From assembly GCA_903813345.2 (NCBI GenBank), contig CAIIXF020000006.1, positions 8,856,989 through 8,920,988 on the forward strand: a stretch of 64,000 nt of DNA, read 5' to 3'. The notes below the pieces were generated by a model that made no database searches, had not been told where the DNA came from, and worked only from the letters and a program-made list of their open reading frames with translations. A program made the position numbers and the translations under genes. Positions 11,740 to 22,699 of the stretch are shown here, one piece after another. Origin of the DNA: Owenia fusiformis (lineage: Eukaryota > Annelida > Polychaeta > Sabellida > Oweniidae). Positions within the stretch are counted from its first letter, which is position 1; every line of letters starts with the position of its first letter.

Positions 11740-12590
11740 TGTTCTTCTGGGGAATCTTGAGCTTACCTGCCTATGAGTAATATTTATAAATGCGTTGCGA
11801 TCCACAGACTCGTTCAAATAATGAATGGTGTTGGGCACTCTATGTCACCTCTAGTTAGTATGTGGAACACAGTTGTAAGATACAATATGAGAGGTAGTGT
11901 TGTAATAATGTTAGGTACAGCGCAATATGGGTCGAAATTCAGTTGGAGAAAAAAGGTAAAAATGATTGTCGGTAACTCTGATTTACAGAGTTTAAGAATC
12001 ATGTGCTCATTATAATAGCTCTTTGAAATGGTATTGTGAATCTTTAAGGACAACAACTACTTTATGCCCTACTATTTGATGGAAAATTTGTCAAGAATTT
12101 CCAATGTTGAAAACATCATGCCAGCTCATGTTACATTTGCAATCCGGTTGTTTTAAATTCTCTGAATCGATGTGTCCTTGTTACAATGATTGTTATGACA
12201 CAATTGAGCACTTCATGTTGAATTGTGAAGCACTTGCTGATGTTAGAAGACCATTGGCAGTATTTTTCAATGAAATGCATTTAATGTCAAATGACCAGAA
12301 AATGAGAATGTCTCTCGGGATTCAAATGTCAATAGATGACATTGATACGTTTGTTTTTATCTCAAAAATAGTAACTCAAATGTATACTAAGAGCAATTCC
12401 TTGATCTCATATAATGGCATTTACTAGGCTAATCATACGTAGTGTGGTATGATAATATCATTCTTGTAAATGGTATTATATACTTGTATATACGTATCTT
12501 AATACCTTTTTTATTCCTAATTATATTACTGTATGCAATGTAACTGTCTTTTATAAAAGATGCAAATAAATTATACATACATACACCAGG
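11740..12590 (+). mobile_element. LINE D: 3' fragment of a LINE ORF2, frame-disrupted
   Basis: Plus-strand frames 11773-12015 and 12104-12427 carry, in order, a stretch like SKFSWRKKVKMIVGNSDLQS (compare PSKLTWKRHVQNVIRNCDLD in LINE B ORF2) and a terminal CCHC-type knuckle (CPCYNDCYDTIEHFMLNC, compare CESCYEEIETLEHFVLKC in LINE B). Stop codons and a frame change separate them, so it is a pseudogene. A short 3' UTR ends in an (ATAC)n tail at about 12578-12590. It is related to LINE B but not the same element. Confidence 0.7.
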
Positions 12591-12654
12591 TCGTGCCATA
12601 CGAAAAATGCTCTCATTTCAAAGGTTTTAATTATTTTTTGCCATGAAAAGGATT

Positions 12655-12815
12655 CGGGTATCTATATGGTGAACTGAATTCAACAATGTTTTTCTCTTAA
12701 ACCAATCATTGAAAACATTCTGTAAAAAACGGTCCTTTATGTAATTTTGACTGATTGACAACAATTTAATGCGAAAATTATTTATATATATTTTATATAA
12801 CTGTTCTTGTTAACA
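12655..12815 (+). repeat. Dispersed repeat R2, copy 1
   Basis: Matches 26835-27000 over about 160 bp (gcgaactgaatt..caatg, tttttctcttaaacc, attgaaaacattctgtaaaa, tgactgattg.caacaa, tattttatataactgtt). Both copies sit in AT-rich non-coding DNA. Confidence 0.6.
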
Positions 12816-13366
12816 TTTTTTGTTTTTTAATGAAATTGTTTTTTGTTCCATTTTACCACTTGTTGAGAATGAAATAAAATATCTTTCTGAAGCTTGTTGG
12901 AACAAAATAGCATATATACAACATTTTCTTTGAACTCTCGATAGTATAGTTACACAAAGGGAATTATGTATTCAAAATTAAAACAAAAGCCCCCGAAAAT
13001 AGATAAAAATCAAGATAAACCTTTTAATTTATTAACAAGATACTTTTTTAAAATCAAACAAACTTTCCTTTGTACAATAACAATATTGAGAGACCTTAAC
13101 ACGTTTGTTCCAATGAGGTTCGGATAGATGTTTCATTTCATTCCGGACAAATGATACCAAGAACAAAACAAGTGTTTGATGTGTTTTCTAAAACAATATA
13201 TGTAGATGAAAGTATATGTATAGTAGTCATTACGATTTATATTTTTAGTTCATATGATTGACAGTTTATTGAGAGGTCGCTGAAATCGAACCGTATGAAC
13301 CGTAATGACTTCTCTGTCGTTTCTATAAATTCGTTAACCTCGCTGAAGTCGAACGTTTGAAAGATC
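12816..13366. other. Intergenic, nothing recognised
   Basis: AT-rich. A diverged direct repeat (tcgctgaaatcgaac near 13276, tcgctgaagtcgaac near 13341) precedes the fold-back element. Confidence 0.35.
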
Positions 13367-13374
13367 TGTTGTTC

Positions 13375-13907
13375 ACTGGTGATCCACTCGATTACGCTGG
13401 TTACCAAAACGGTTCGTTTTGGTAACAAAATGTCGGAACATCGAAGGTACGATTTTTCTTTTTTCCTTATTTCACACGTTGTAGGCAGAATTCAAACGAC
13501 ATTTTTAACACAAACGTGTATCAGTATCATATGCTTAAGAAAATGTACATATTTGCGAACAAATAGTTCAGAAGACAACAGAATCGTCGATTTAATTACT
13601 CACTTAAGTTACATATACGGTTTTTCGAAAAACGGTTAAGATCTGCACTTTTAACCCAAACCGTTTATGTAACTTAAGTGACGAATTAAATCGACGATTC
13701 TGTTGTCTTCTGAGCTATTTTTTCGCAAACATGTACATTTTCTATAACATATGATACTGATATACGTTTGTGAGAAAAAACGTCATGGGGATTCTGCCTA
13801 CAACGCGTGAAATAAGGAAAAAAGAAAAATCGTACCTTCGACGTTCCGACATTTTGTTACCAAAACGGTTCGTTTTGGTAACCAGCGTAATCGAGTGGAT
13901 CACCAGT
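13375..13907. mobile_element. 533-bp fold-back MITE with 7-bp target duplication
   Basis: Almost the whole element is one inverted repeat centred near 13640. It begins ACTGGTGATCCACTCGATTA and ends with the exact reverse complement. GTTGTTC flanks both sides (13368-13374 and 13908-13914); with the adjacent T the duplication could be read as 8 bp, as in hAT elements. Inner arms (ggtaccatttcg-like cgaaggtacgatttttcttt, then gattctgcctacaacg in complement) are well conserved, so the insertion is not very old. It lies just upstream of the second Cys-rich gene's promoter. Confidence 0.85.
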
Positions 13908-13999
13908 GTTGTTCCGGGTCAGAGAGTTTACGGATGACTCTTCAAGGAAAATAAAGTGTCTATTTTCAAATTATGAACAATCCAATCACTGCTTGAGCT

Positions 14000-14030
14000 T
14001 ATATGAGATACTCATTCAAGCCAAAATCAT
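14000..14030 (+). promoter_or_regulatory. Core promoter of the second Cys-rich gene
   Basis: TATATGAG at 14000-14007, with CCAAT about 20 bp upstream (13982-13986), lies 88 bp before the start codon, in sequence homologous to 4390-4490 upstream of paralogue 1. A transcription start near 14030 is inferred. Confidence 0.5.
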
Positions 14031-14094
14031 TACACGGGATTGAGCTTGTACAACGGTTGTGGCTCGATTTGGACCTGTCGATCGCGTTAAAAAC

Positions 14095-17000
14095 ATGAAA
14101 AGGTACGTAGATATTTTCTACATGTTCACGTGGGTGTTTTTGACTACAAATAGTATAATAATGACTGCTATTAAGTGTAAAGTATCAATTTTTGACAATC
14201 TCTGTCCGAACCTATAGGCAGCCTTAGTGTTGGAGTCTAGAGTCTATTTCACTGCTTCATTTCGTCAGTAGAACGGCAAAAATAAGAAATTGGGAGACCA
14301 TTGTGCAATAATATATGGAAAAGTATATTCATAATGTACATGAATGACATTTGTATATCTTGGATTGCTTCTAGTTTGGCTTATAAAGTGTGTGGCCACT
14401 TATATTTGGATGTTTCTCTGCCATGTTATTTTCAATAAGATTAACATGGCTGAAATTCTTCAAATTACAAGACGGCACAGGCTTATTGCACAAAAAAACA
14501 AAAAATCTGAAATATACAAATGTCATTATGTACATTATGAATATACTTTTCCATATATTATTGCACAATGGTCTCCCAATTTCTTATTTTTGCCGTTCTA
14601 CTGACGAAATGAAGCAGTGAAATAGACTCTAGTCAAGTCCTTCTTATCTCAAAATTACTTTGGATATGAACATTATGAAACGTCCTGTACAGTAGTTGAA
14701 CAAGTTAAACCCATACATGTACCACGGCTTTCATTTATAATCTGAGTGTTCTTGTTGCCTTGGTTGGGTTTAACTTCCGTGCTATGCTTTCATTGGTTGC
14801 AAATTCTCACGATCAGTTATTAATAAAACGCGCATAGAATTCCCTGCGCTGTTATAGGCCATCATTAAAATGTTTTGCATCAAGGGCCGAATAGGCACGG
14901 ATGTTAAACCTAGGGCGGGCCACAAGAAATGTCAGATAAGAAATAAGGCCCAGACTAGGTTTAACTTGTTGAACTACCTGTACAGATACTTGCGAGAGTT
15001 TATTATGCAACCAAATGGCTCGCTCCAGGAATCTCTAGCACAAAATGGATTGATTAGTGTATCAAAATGGTAGTCGAAGTGTTTGATTGGATATTTTACA
15101 TATTCAGCTTATTAATTTTGAATACGGATCACGGTCGAGTGGTCGACACACATGAGTACATGAATGTTAGGGTTTACGTGTAGATCCAATTTATAAGTTT
15201 ACAATCATCGTTGATATCTCTTTTTATACGTTCTAAGGTGTGAGTACCGTAATCCAACAAGAAATTCGAAAATTCTGAACAATACTTTGCACATATGGCG
15301 TTTGTGACCAACTATGAAACGCTTACCCCCTCAATAGCGTTATACATCAAAATCTACCCGTTAAATACAGGGGTTCGATTGGTCTACATCAAATTATAGC
15401 GAGTCTGGTTACTTTTTGAGATATCAGCGTCCATTTATTGGAACTCGCGTTTGCTACCATTTGCTCAATTCTGAGATGACGGGCATCGCGTAGTAAACAT
15501 GCTCACGTTGGAACTATTTTGACATGCATGGCTATTCAATCATAATTACATCGTAATTGCAGTGAGATTTTAAATGTTTGGAACTACTTTTAATTCAAAA
15601 AATAAGCAATCATCATCATCATCAGATTCTGAGCTTGTAGGTCTTAACTAACAGTCCTGTTAATGCTCAGATCTTTATTATTTATAGTTCATATTCAATT
15701 AAACTATATCATAGTGGTAAGTTTGCCAAAATCTGTCTAGCCTCCCTTTAAACTGATCTATACACTGTCAGACATCACAATCATCTCGGGAAGGCTGTTC
15801 CAGTCATCAATAACCCTGTTGCTGAAGGAGTTTCTTCTCACAGTAGTGTTGCAGTGATGCTTGTATAGCTTCAAAGAATGCCCTCTGGTGGTAGTGGTAG
15901 CCTTAGTAAAGAAGGAGCTTGGCTCTATTGTGTCGATTCCATTCATGATTTTAAAGACTTGGATCATGTCGCCCCTTCTGCGTCTATATTGAAGTGAATG
16001 TAGCTTTAGCTCTTTCAGCCTTTATTGGTAGGGCTTATCCTTTATTCCAGGTATTAATTTAGTAGCTCGTCTTTGTATTTGCTCTATTTTTCTGTTATCG
16101 CCTAAGAATCTTGGATGCCAGATGCTATTTCCGTAGTCTAGAATTGGTCGGATCATGGATTTATACAGAGGAATTATATTTTCCTTTATGTGTGTGAAAC
16201 TCCTTTTAATAATACCAAGTTTACTATTGGCTTTCTTAGCTACTTGACTAATATGTTGCTTAAACTTTAGTTCAGTGTCCATGATCACTCCTAAGTCCTT
16301 TTGTTCTGACACTGATTCAATGTCTTTATCCTCAAGTTTATACTTATGGTTCGTATCCATATTCTTTCTGCCTAGGTTTAATCAAATGACTATATTGCAA
16401 CAACATATGGAAAATGGAAACCATATGTACAAGTCCTCAGCCATGTTAATTTTTTCAAAAATAAAATGGTAGAGAAGCATCGAAATATAAGATGCCATAG
16501 ATATGATAGCTAAACTACAAAACTACAAAATATACAAAAGGTAGGAAATGTATAAATGTTTCTATTTTTACATATTCTGTTTCAATATGGTCCTTGAATT
16601 GCTTATTTTTAGATTCAAAAGTAGTTCCAAACATTTAAAAGTTTAGTGTAAAATGAAAATTGAACTTCTTCTCTTTATTTTGAAACCAAATAATGGCATA
16701 CTAGGTACCCTAGAAGCCAACCAATGAAAAAATCCGAACCTGGAAACTGTGCTTTATTTAAAAATTAGAAGTGCGGCAACTTTTTCAGATATTTCTTACA
16801 ACAAATGGCAGCCATCTTTTTTTCCCCTTTCAAATCAAACTAACGGGAAATTGCCAATGTTGTTTTTCTATGATACTGATTAATTGTTTTTTTGTTAAGA
16901 TATTTATTTTAACTCTCAGCAGGGCGCTCATGATTCATCAAAATTCATGAAAAATGCATACACTTATATCAAATGTAATAAAAAACATATTTCACATACA

Positions 17001-20000
17001 TTTGAATAAGGCTCCAAAAAGGGCGTGTATCCAGACTCATCCTTTCAGTTTGATTTTCTTTATATAACTTGGCCTTGCAGCCAGGGTTTACAGCAAGGAA
17101 ACTTATAGTACTAACAATTCTTAGCGATCTGTTACTGCAATTGTAACTTCAACTATAACATGATGAAATAAACTATTTTATTAAAAAAATGTAATTTCAA
17201 TTTCAGTTTGATTGCCTTGGCATTACTTGGCCTTGCAGCCAGGGTTTACAGCAAGGAATGCTTTGTGGGGAAAGTTTTTGCAACGGAGGATATGACCTCC
17301 GGGACATGCACAAAGACTTGCCCCGAAGCTAGCGGTAACTCACACAGGGCTGGATGTAGTCGGGTAAGTACAAAGAATTATCTATTTTTTCTTTTTAGCT
17401 ACTTCTGAGTGACTACTCTCGTTTGATTTGAATTAATTTGAATTATCTTCCACAATTTTGAAATGCGTTTTTCTCTGCACCACTTCCATGCATCGATGAA
17501 TTTATTTCTTGCTTATTTTCAATACATTTTCTATATTTTCCATAAATGTGTTGGATGGTTCAGTTCAAGATGTCTTTCAATAAAAGCTTTCCTATTTTTC
17601 GTAGAAAATTCTGTCTATGTTGCACCTACCTTAGGCAATGTATTTAAGGCAGCATGGGTATTTTGACTGTAGTGGTACTGTAGTGGTATTTTCAATATGG
17701 CCTACTTTTTTAAAATAAGTATTTTCACATTGTGTGTCTTCCACACTCGGAACGCTCTCTTATTTCATCTTTGAATTATACGATAGTGAAAGTACTATAA
17801 GTATTATTAAATAATAATTGTGCAATAATTGGATTTATGAAATTATAAACAGTTTGTTGAGGGGAGTAGTACATGTAAAATATATAAAACGAATGAAGTA
17901 AGAATAATCTATCCCCTGGACAAACATCACATGACTGATGTCAAGGTCACAAGGTAACTGGGAGTTCATTATTCCACTGAAATTCAAAGAAGTATGACTG
18001 CTGAAAATAACCCACAACCCACCCTTGAACCAAGAAATATAGGGTAAAGTAGATAACAATTGAACTATAATAAGGTAAGCCAAACAATAAATTATCTTTA
18101 AGGCGTATATCCCACCTTTATTTAATAAGAATCAATAGATAAGTAGTCTAATTAAGCTAATTAATGGATGTTTCTAAGTTAAGTAATGAAACATATCCCT
18201 TTAATCGGGCTAAATAAATTATCATTTAATTGTATTAATCAGGCTCCCTGATGGCAAACTGTTACAATCAGAATAAAGGTAAAATCAAAGGAGTCCCGAC
18301 TTATGGAAGTACCTCAATATGTCAATGAATGGAGAAGGTCATCCACTGTTTAACAAAAACACAATCGTGTGTCTTAGTCCATGGTATGACTCGGGAATAT
18401 GACAAATTATTACCACCTTGCCGGGCAAGTTCTAGGGATTTTAGTGCTAGTTTAGAAGGCGTTCATTTTACTATATCGAACCTGAGCAATATGTGACGTC
18501 ATAGTGGGGGTCCAGAATGCATTTCAGACCGGTGTAAGAGGGTAGGAGGTCCTATTAATTTATGATCCTACTCTTCATTGATTATATCATTATGGTGACC
18601 TCGAGCTCTTCCCCTTATTATCTTATACACAATCAGGGCCAGTAAGGGCCTTTAAAAGGGGGACCATAATCCCTGGGGGACCATAATTTCTTTCACACCG
18701 GTCGAGAATGCATTTAACGACCGCCAATTTTCCCCGGGAAACTAGATATCGTTCATTGCGTAAGATTTTCTTGCCGTTTCAGTCCTGGTCATTAACGGTG
18801 GTAATAATCAGTCCTGGTCATTAACGGTGGTAATGATACTAAGAACGTCATTTCTGTGGGCAATATTTAGAGGTTATGTCACTATGACGTGAAATATTGG
18901 ACCTTGGGCCTTCGGTCCTTTGTCCAATATTTCACTGTATTACATACCTAGCGAAGCATTTGTATGGAAGTCAATGGGAAAGTTAGCGAGCTATATCCAC
19001 CGATATTGCCCGATTACCCCGATATAGCCCGCTTACCTCGTTTTGATATTAGATTTCTTTAATAACCATGATAATATCATGACGTCACGTCATTGATACA
19101 AAGTAACCATGGGAACAAAGGCATGTAATACATCAGTTATGTCACTATGACGTGAAATATGCCTTCGTTCTTGCCCAAATATAGAGCCTCCCAAGGTCGG
19201 CCTATATTGGGAGAACTCAGGCATATTTCACGTCATAGTGACATAACCTCTAAATATTGCCCGCAGAAATGACGTTATTGTACTATTCGTAGCATAACAT
19301 AGCGCAGAAACATTTGAATCAGTGTACGTTTTCCATGTAACTGTATTGTGATTGTTTTTTTGTAATTACTTTAACATGTTTCTTCTTCTCTGAAATAAAA
19401 AAAATCAAATTAATAAATAAAAAAGAGATCCATATGTCTTTTTGGAGATACCGTTTGCTGAAAAAAATCGAGCTTTTGGGTCAAAATACCTCAGGTCTCT
19501 CATCTCAAAGGATCAAAAACTTATATTTTCGATATCTTCAAATCAAAATCCGGACTTATTCCCTGACTTGTCCTTTACCTACATGGATTCAATTGTGCGT
19601 TTCTGTATTTTAGATAAAGAATTGCGGCAAGCATTTCACGGGATGGACAAGGGGCTGGGTAAGATGTGACATTTGCCAGTGCGATTGCTATAAAGAATGT
19701 GGCAGTAACGAGAAATGTCGCATTGCATCTGGTAACACCGTGAGACGTGTCTACATTGAACCCGACCTAAACAGCGGATCTTGCACACGTGAGTTTACAC
19801 ATTCTCTTGCTGTTCAGCAATTTGCATGTATTTTAGTGGACTATACCGAAACAGGATCCACATCGCATGGATCCACAAACATGTACATACTGTCTGCAGT
19901 AGTCTTTGTTGCGATCACAATTTTGTAAATAACAAATAATTACATACAATATGACCAACGAGCAAAGCTTTCGATTAATATAACTTTTTACCTGAAAAAC

Positions 20001-21770
20001 ATATTTTGAAAATAAAATACACATCTAAACATTAATTCTATTCAAGATTTATAGTAACAACCTTTAATGCATTTTAGAAACATGCGGAGAGGTACCAAAC
20101 CATAGAAACAAATTTGGTTGCGCGGAAATAAAGAACTGCCATACAAAAGAAAGTGGTTGGACGAGAGGATTCGTCTCCTGTGATATCTGTGAATGCGACT
20201 GTGTTCTGCCCACTCTTGATCCATTCGATTTAGAACCTGGTATACAGTATCCGGGACGATGTGGTAAGATAATTATAGAGGGTTTTATTTGCTTATCTTA
20301 TGGTTACTGTTTAGAAATGTACAGTGTGTGCCGAAAGAAACGCAACAAACAATAAAATCGTATAACCACAAAACCATTGACCCATAGTTGGCTGAATAAT
20401 CATTCTTTTTCATAGTGGGTCAAAATCACTTTTGGACCCACGTTTTTAACACTGAAAAAGTCGGTGCATGGGCCCGGTGTTATTAAAAAAGTTCCTGATC
20501 TGAGAATCACCAATAGGCTTTTGTTTTCCGCTCGAAACCCACAGATGAGTCGAATCGCTCTGTATGACAATGAAAGATAAGCCCGTCTCTGTGTGCAAAG
20601 AAATGGTGGCCATGTGAAGGGGTATGAGATGTAATCTTGCATGGTTATGAATATGAACACTTAACCGTTTATGCCACACCTGTCACACCTTCTTCAAATG
20701 GGAACTGGGGCAGTGCACTGGTTTTTGAAATATCTGAAACTTGATATAAAATAGACAATTCTGGCTCATTGTGCAAAAGGAATTATTAGTTAGCCAACCA
20801 AGACAAAATGTAAATAAATGACATATCATTGAAAAGATAAATTTAGCCTCGTGCTACAATGAATTAAATCAATGCAGTCATCATATCACTGTTGCGTTTT
20901 GTGCCATGTTCAGTACCAGGTCACTGCGCTAAAATGTCTAAAACTTAATCCCGTAGCTATTTTTGACCACTGTGCAAAAACAATGATAATTCAGACAACC
21001 ATGAACCGGAATTTTCATTAATGAACTATAGGGTATCATTAGCAAGTGCTATAAATATTAAAGGAATCTGTTTCATTTTTTGCGAGTATTCTCTAAATAA
21101 AAACATCATGCCAAAATATCCAATATCAACGGGAAGTCACTTATTTCAGTTTAAACTAAGCTGTTTTTCAAGCAGAAATGTATTTTTTCATCGATATCGC
21201 CTCTCATGACACAATTATTCAGTCATTTAATGCATGTCGAATGTAGTTCATTTTTGTTCATAAGACTCTACAGTAATAGGACTCAACTCTTGCTCATCTT
21301 CCACCTAACTCTTTCACCTTGAACAGTTCTCAATAGTAGGCTCATCGCTTATCACTTTAAGGCATCGTTTATCACTCTGAACGGAAATTTTGGACAGAAC
21401 ATATTTTGAAAACGGGGAAGAAAGAAACCAATCTATAAATCTGACACATAGACAAACTGTTAAAACTGATTGACAGAATGTGCCATCACCTAATATAAGG
21501 CACAAACGGTACGAGGGTCTCATTGCGCAGCTCTGATACTTGATTTTTTGACATGAATTTTTGATTTTGTCAATTCTCACATTATATGTAACTGATCTCT
21601 TTCATTTATACAACTTGCTAATGACGCCCTTAGGCTACTAACTACTGAGGAATAAAGAAACCTATTAGTTTTTTCCATTATATTATGTCTTATTAGTTCT
21701 TTGATTTTTACTTTATATATACGTATATATATTCTAATTCATTTTAATTTCTATTTCAGTTCCAAAATAA
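14095..21770 (+). CDS. Secreted protein with two eight-cysteine domains, paralogue 2 (5 exons)
   Basis: Exons 14095-14102, 17207-17363, 19614-19788, 20078-20263 and 21760-21770 have the same lengths (8, 157, 175, 186, 11 nt) and phases as paralogue 1 and give 178 aa plus stop. The signal peptide reads MKSLIALALLGLAARVYS. All 20 cysteines and both C-x3-C-x11-C-x5-C-x13-C-x2-C-x-C-x-C domains are retained. I count about 15 substitutions against paralogue 1 (for example SEAS to PEAS, linker KNCGSHEKC to KECGSNEKC, QTKQNGWIRG to HTKESGWTRG), and none hits a cysteine, so both copies look functional. Introns 1, 2 and 4 contain transposon insertions (14240-14629, 15573-16644, 18844-19276, and possibly 20321-20915). 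Function unknown; extracellular by signal peptide. Confidence 0.85.
14240..14629. mobile_element. 390-bp MITE with about 115-bp TIRs and TA (or CTAG) duplication
   Basis: Left arm starting GAGTCTATTTCACTGCTTCA is mirrored at the right end (…GCAGTGAAATAGACTC) over about 115 bp including caatttcttatttttgccg and ccatatattattgcacaatg. TA flanks both ends (14238-14239, 14630-14631), within a wider CTAG on each side. This fits a Tc1/mariner-type MITE. It sits in intron 1 of paralogue 2. Open frames inside are palindrome artefacts. Confidence 0.75.
14640..15572. other. Intron 1 of paralogue 2, nothing further recognised
   Basis: No exon-like or repeat structure supported in this stretch. Confidence 0.35.
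15573..16644. repeat. Inverted-repeat flanks around a nested LINE fragment
   Basis: About 40 bp (ttttaaatgtttggaactac..., aaaataagcaat) at 15573-15609 recur in reverse complement at 16600-16644. Between them lies LINE fragment E, so a fold-back element was probably interrupted by the LINE insertion. Confidence 0.5.
15608..16372 (-). mobile_element. LINE E: 5'-truncated LINE ORF2 end with one nonsense codon
   Basis: On the minus strand one continuous frame from 16360 to 15758 reads as the end of a reverse-transcriptase ORF: KQHISQVAKKANSKLGIIKR, LYKSMIRPILDYGNSIWHP, RRATKLIPGI, then RLKELKLHSLQYRRRRGDM, and finally the terminal VIDDWNSLPE motif. One TAA (16022-16024) interrupts it between YQ and RLKEL, where related elements usually have a glutamate codon, so a single nonsense change is likely. 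The 3' end carries a (GAT)n tail (ATC repeats, 15610-15624 on the plus strand). Confidence 0.8.
17046..17100 (+). pseudogene. Decayed duplicate of the signal-peptide exon
   Basis: A splice-acceptor-like tttcag followed by TTTGATT, then after a diverged patch a 32-bp exact match (acttggccttgcagccaggg...) to exon 2 of paralogue 2, lies about 140 bp upstream of the real exon. The frame from the acceptor hits TAA within six codons and the similarity ends just before the first cysteine codon. It is a partial tandem exon duplication, not usable as a coding exon. Confidence 0.65.
18526..18712 (+). repeat. Dispersed repeat R3, copy 1 (intron 2)
   Basis: Shares with 22080-22225 an ordered set of blocks: gggta.gaggtc, tcctactc..cattgatt, gacctc...ttcccttattatctt, acacaatcagggcc, gggggaccataat, atttctttcaca. 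Both copies are close to or inside the second Cys-rich gene. A family of non-coding interspersed repeats. Confidence 0.6.
18780..18837 (+). repeat. 29-bp tandem duplication
   Basis: Unit starting CAGTCCTGGTCATTAACGGT occurs twice head to tail (18780-18808 and 18809-18837) with one or two differences near the end. Confidence 0.85.
18844..19276. mobile_element. 433-bp fold-back element with GC-rich cores (type P)
   Basis: AACGTCATTTCTGTGGGCAA starts a 54-bp arm at 18844 that is mirrored at 19222-19276. A second inner copy of atgtcactatgacgtgaaat near 19139 pairs with the right arm too, and cores such as ttgggccttcggtcc and cctcccaaggtcggcc sit between AT-rich stems. Located in intron 2 of paralogue 2. 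Confidence 0.65.
20321..20915. mobile_element. Possible Tc1-type element remnant (intron 4)
   Basis: Ends resemble diverged TIRs (acagtgtgtgccgaaagaaa ... cgcaaca at the left; tgttgcgttttgtgcc...cagta at the right). The interior has frames without recognisable catalytic motifs. Weak call. Confidence 0.3.
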
Positions 21771-21911
21771 CTTGTGACACGATGAGAATTTGACAAACAT
21801 CATTCAACAATACTAACTGGACAATGTGCTAATATTAAGAACGATGAACAAATTATATCGATTTGTCTTTTGTAATATTTCTAGCATATCCATGATAACC
21901 AAAAGGTGTAA

Positions 21912-21917
21912 AATAAA
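21912..21917 (+). terminator. Polyadenylation signal AATAAA of paralogue 2
   Basis: AATAAA lies 142 bp after the stop codon, in 3' flank homologous to that of paralogue 1. Confidence 0.6.
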
Positions 21918-22079
21918 TTACCTCAATTGAAATTGGTGTTGAATTAATTAAATATACAATACAAGACACATCTCCAGGCAAAAGGGGAGAATTAAGAAGT
22001 ATTCAAAGATAAAGCTCGGTGTCTGTCAAGGTGAACTTCCCTGGACAACGTCTTTTTTAAAACACGAACAGCATGTGTA

Positions 22080-22225
22080 GAAGGGTATTAGGTCATATCA
22101 ATTTATGGTCCTACTCGCCATTGATTTATATGTTGACCTCTTTCCCTTAATTATCTTGTACACAATCAAGGCCGTAAAGAAGGGGACCATAATCACAGGG
22201 GGCTTTAATTTCTTTCACAGCGGGC
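22080..22225 (+). repeat. Dispersed repeat R3, copy 2
   Basis: Second copy of the 18526-18712 repeat. It starts where homology between the 3' flanks of the two Cys-rich genes ends. Confidence 0.6.
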
Positions 22226-22379
22226 TGTTCTCCGTCAATGGAATATTCAAATCACTTGTATCATTGGAAATCTTGTTTATAAGACAAAAAGAAGGTAAAA
22301 TAAAGTGTTTAATACAGTATGTCCGACATCGTTGGCACTTTCTTGAATATTGAAAGAAGAATCTGTGTAGCAAAACTTC

Positions 22380-22680
22380 ATATATCTACCTCTGGATGAA
22401 CCTCATATCCAAAACCTCCCAGTACACAAGCCTTATTTATCCTATGGCCAGTAAAGTGAAATGTGAAAAAATTGTCAAATAAAAGATAAAATTGAAAAAA
22501 ATAGAAAACTACTGGGTATAGGATAAAGCAGTGATTTACGATCGGTTTGGATATGGGGTTTATCCCTCGTGGGATATGCACATCTACATTCGGTCCCTAC
22601 GGTTCCTCGGGTAGATATGCAGATCTCCCTCTGGATAAACCCCTTATTCAAAACCGCCACTACATAATCCTTATATATAT
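22380..22680. repeat. Fold-back element with GC-rich core (type P)
   Basis: Inverted blocks (tatctacctctggatgaacc / ggtttatccctc...; tagatatgcagatctccctctggataa) surround the core cattcggtccctacggttcc. Two partial repeats of ctctggatgaacctcat/ctctggataaaccccttat are also in direct orientation, so the structure is rearranged. Confidence 0.5.
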
Positions 22681-22699
22681 ACATACACGCTTAGCAAAT

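Noticed and set aside
14344-14620. Frames inside the 14240-14629 palindrome
   Set aside because: They occur on both strands because of the inverted repeat and have no family features.
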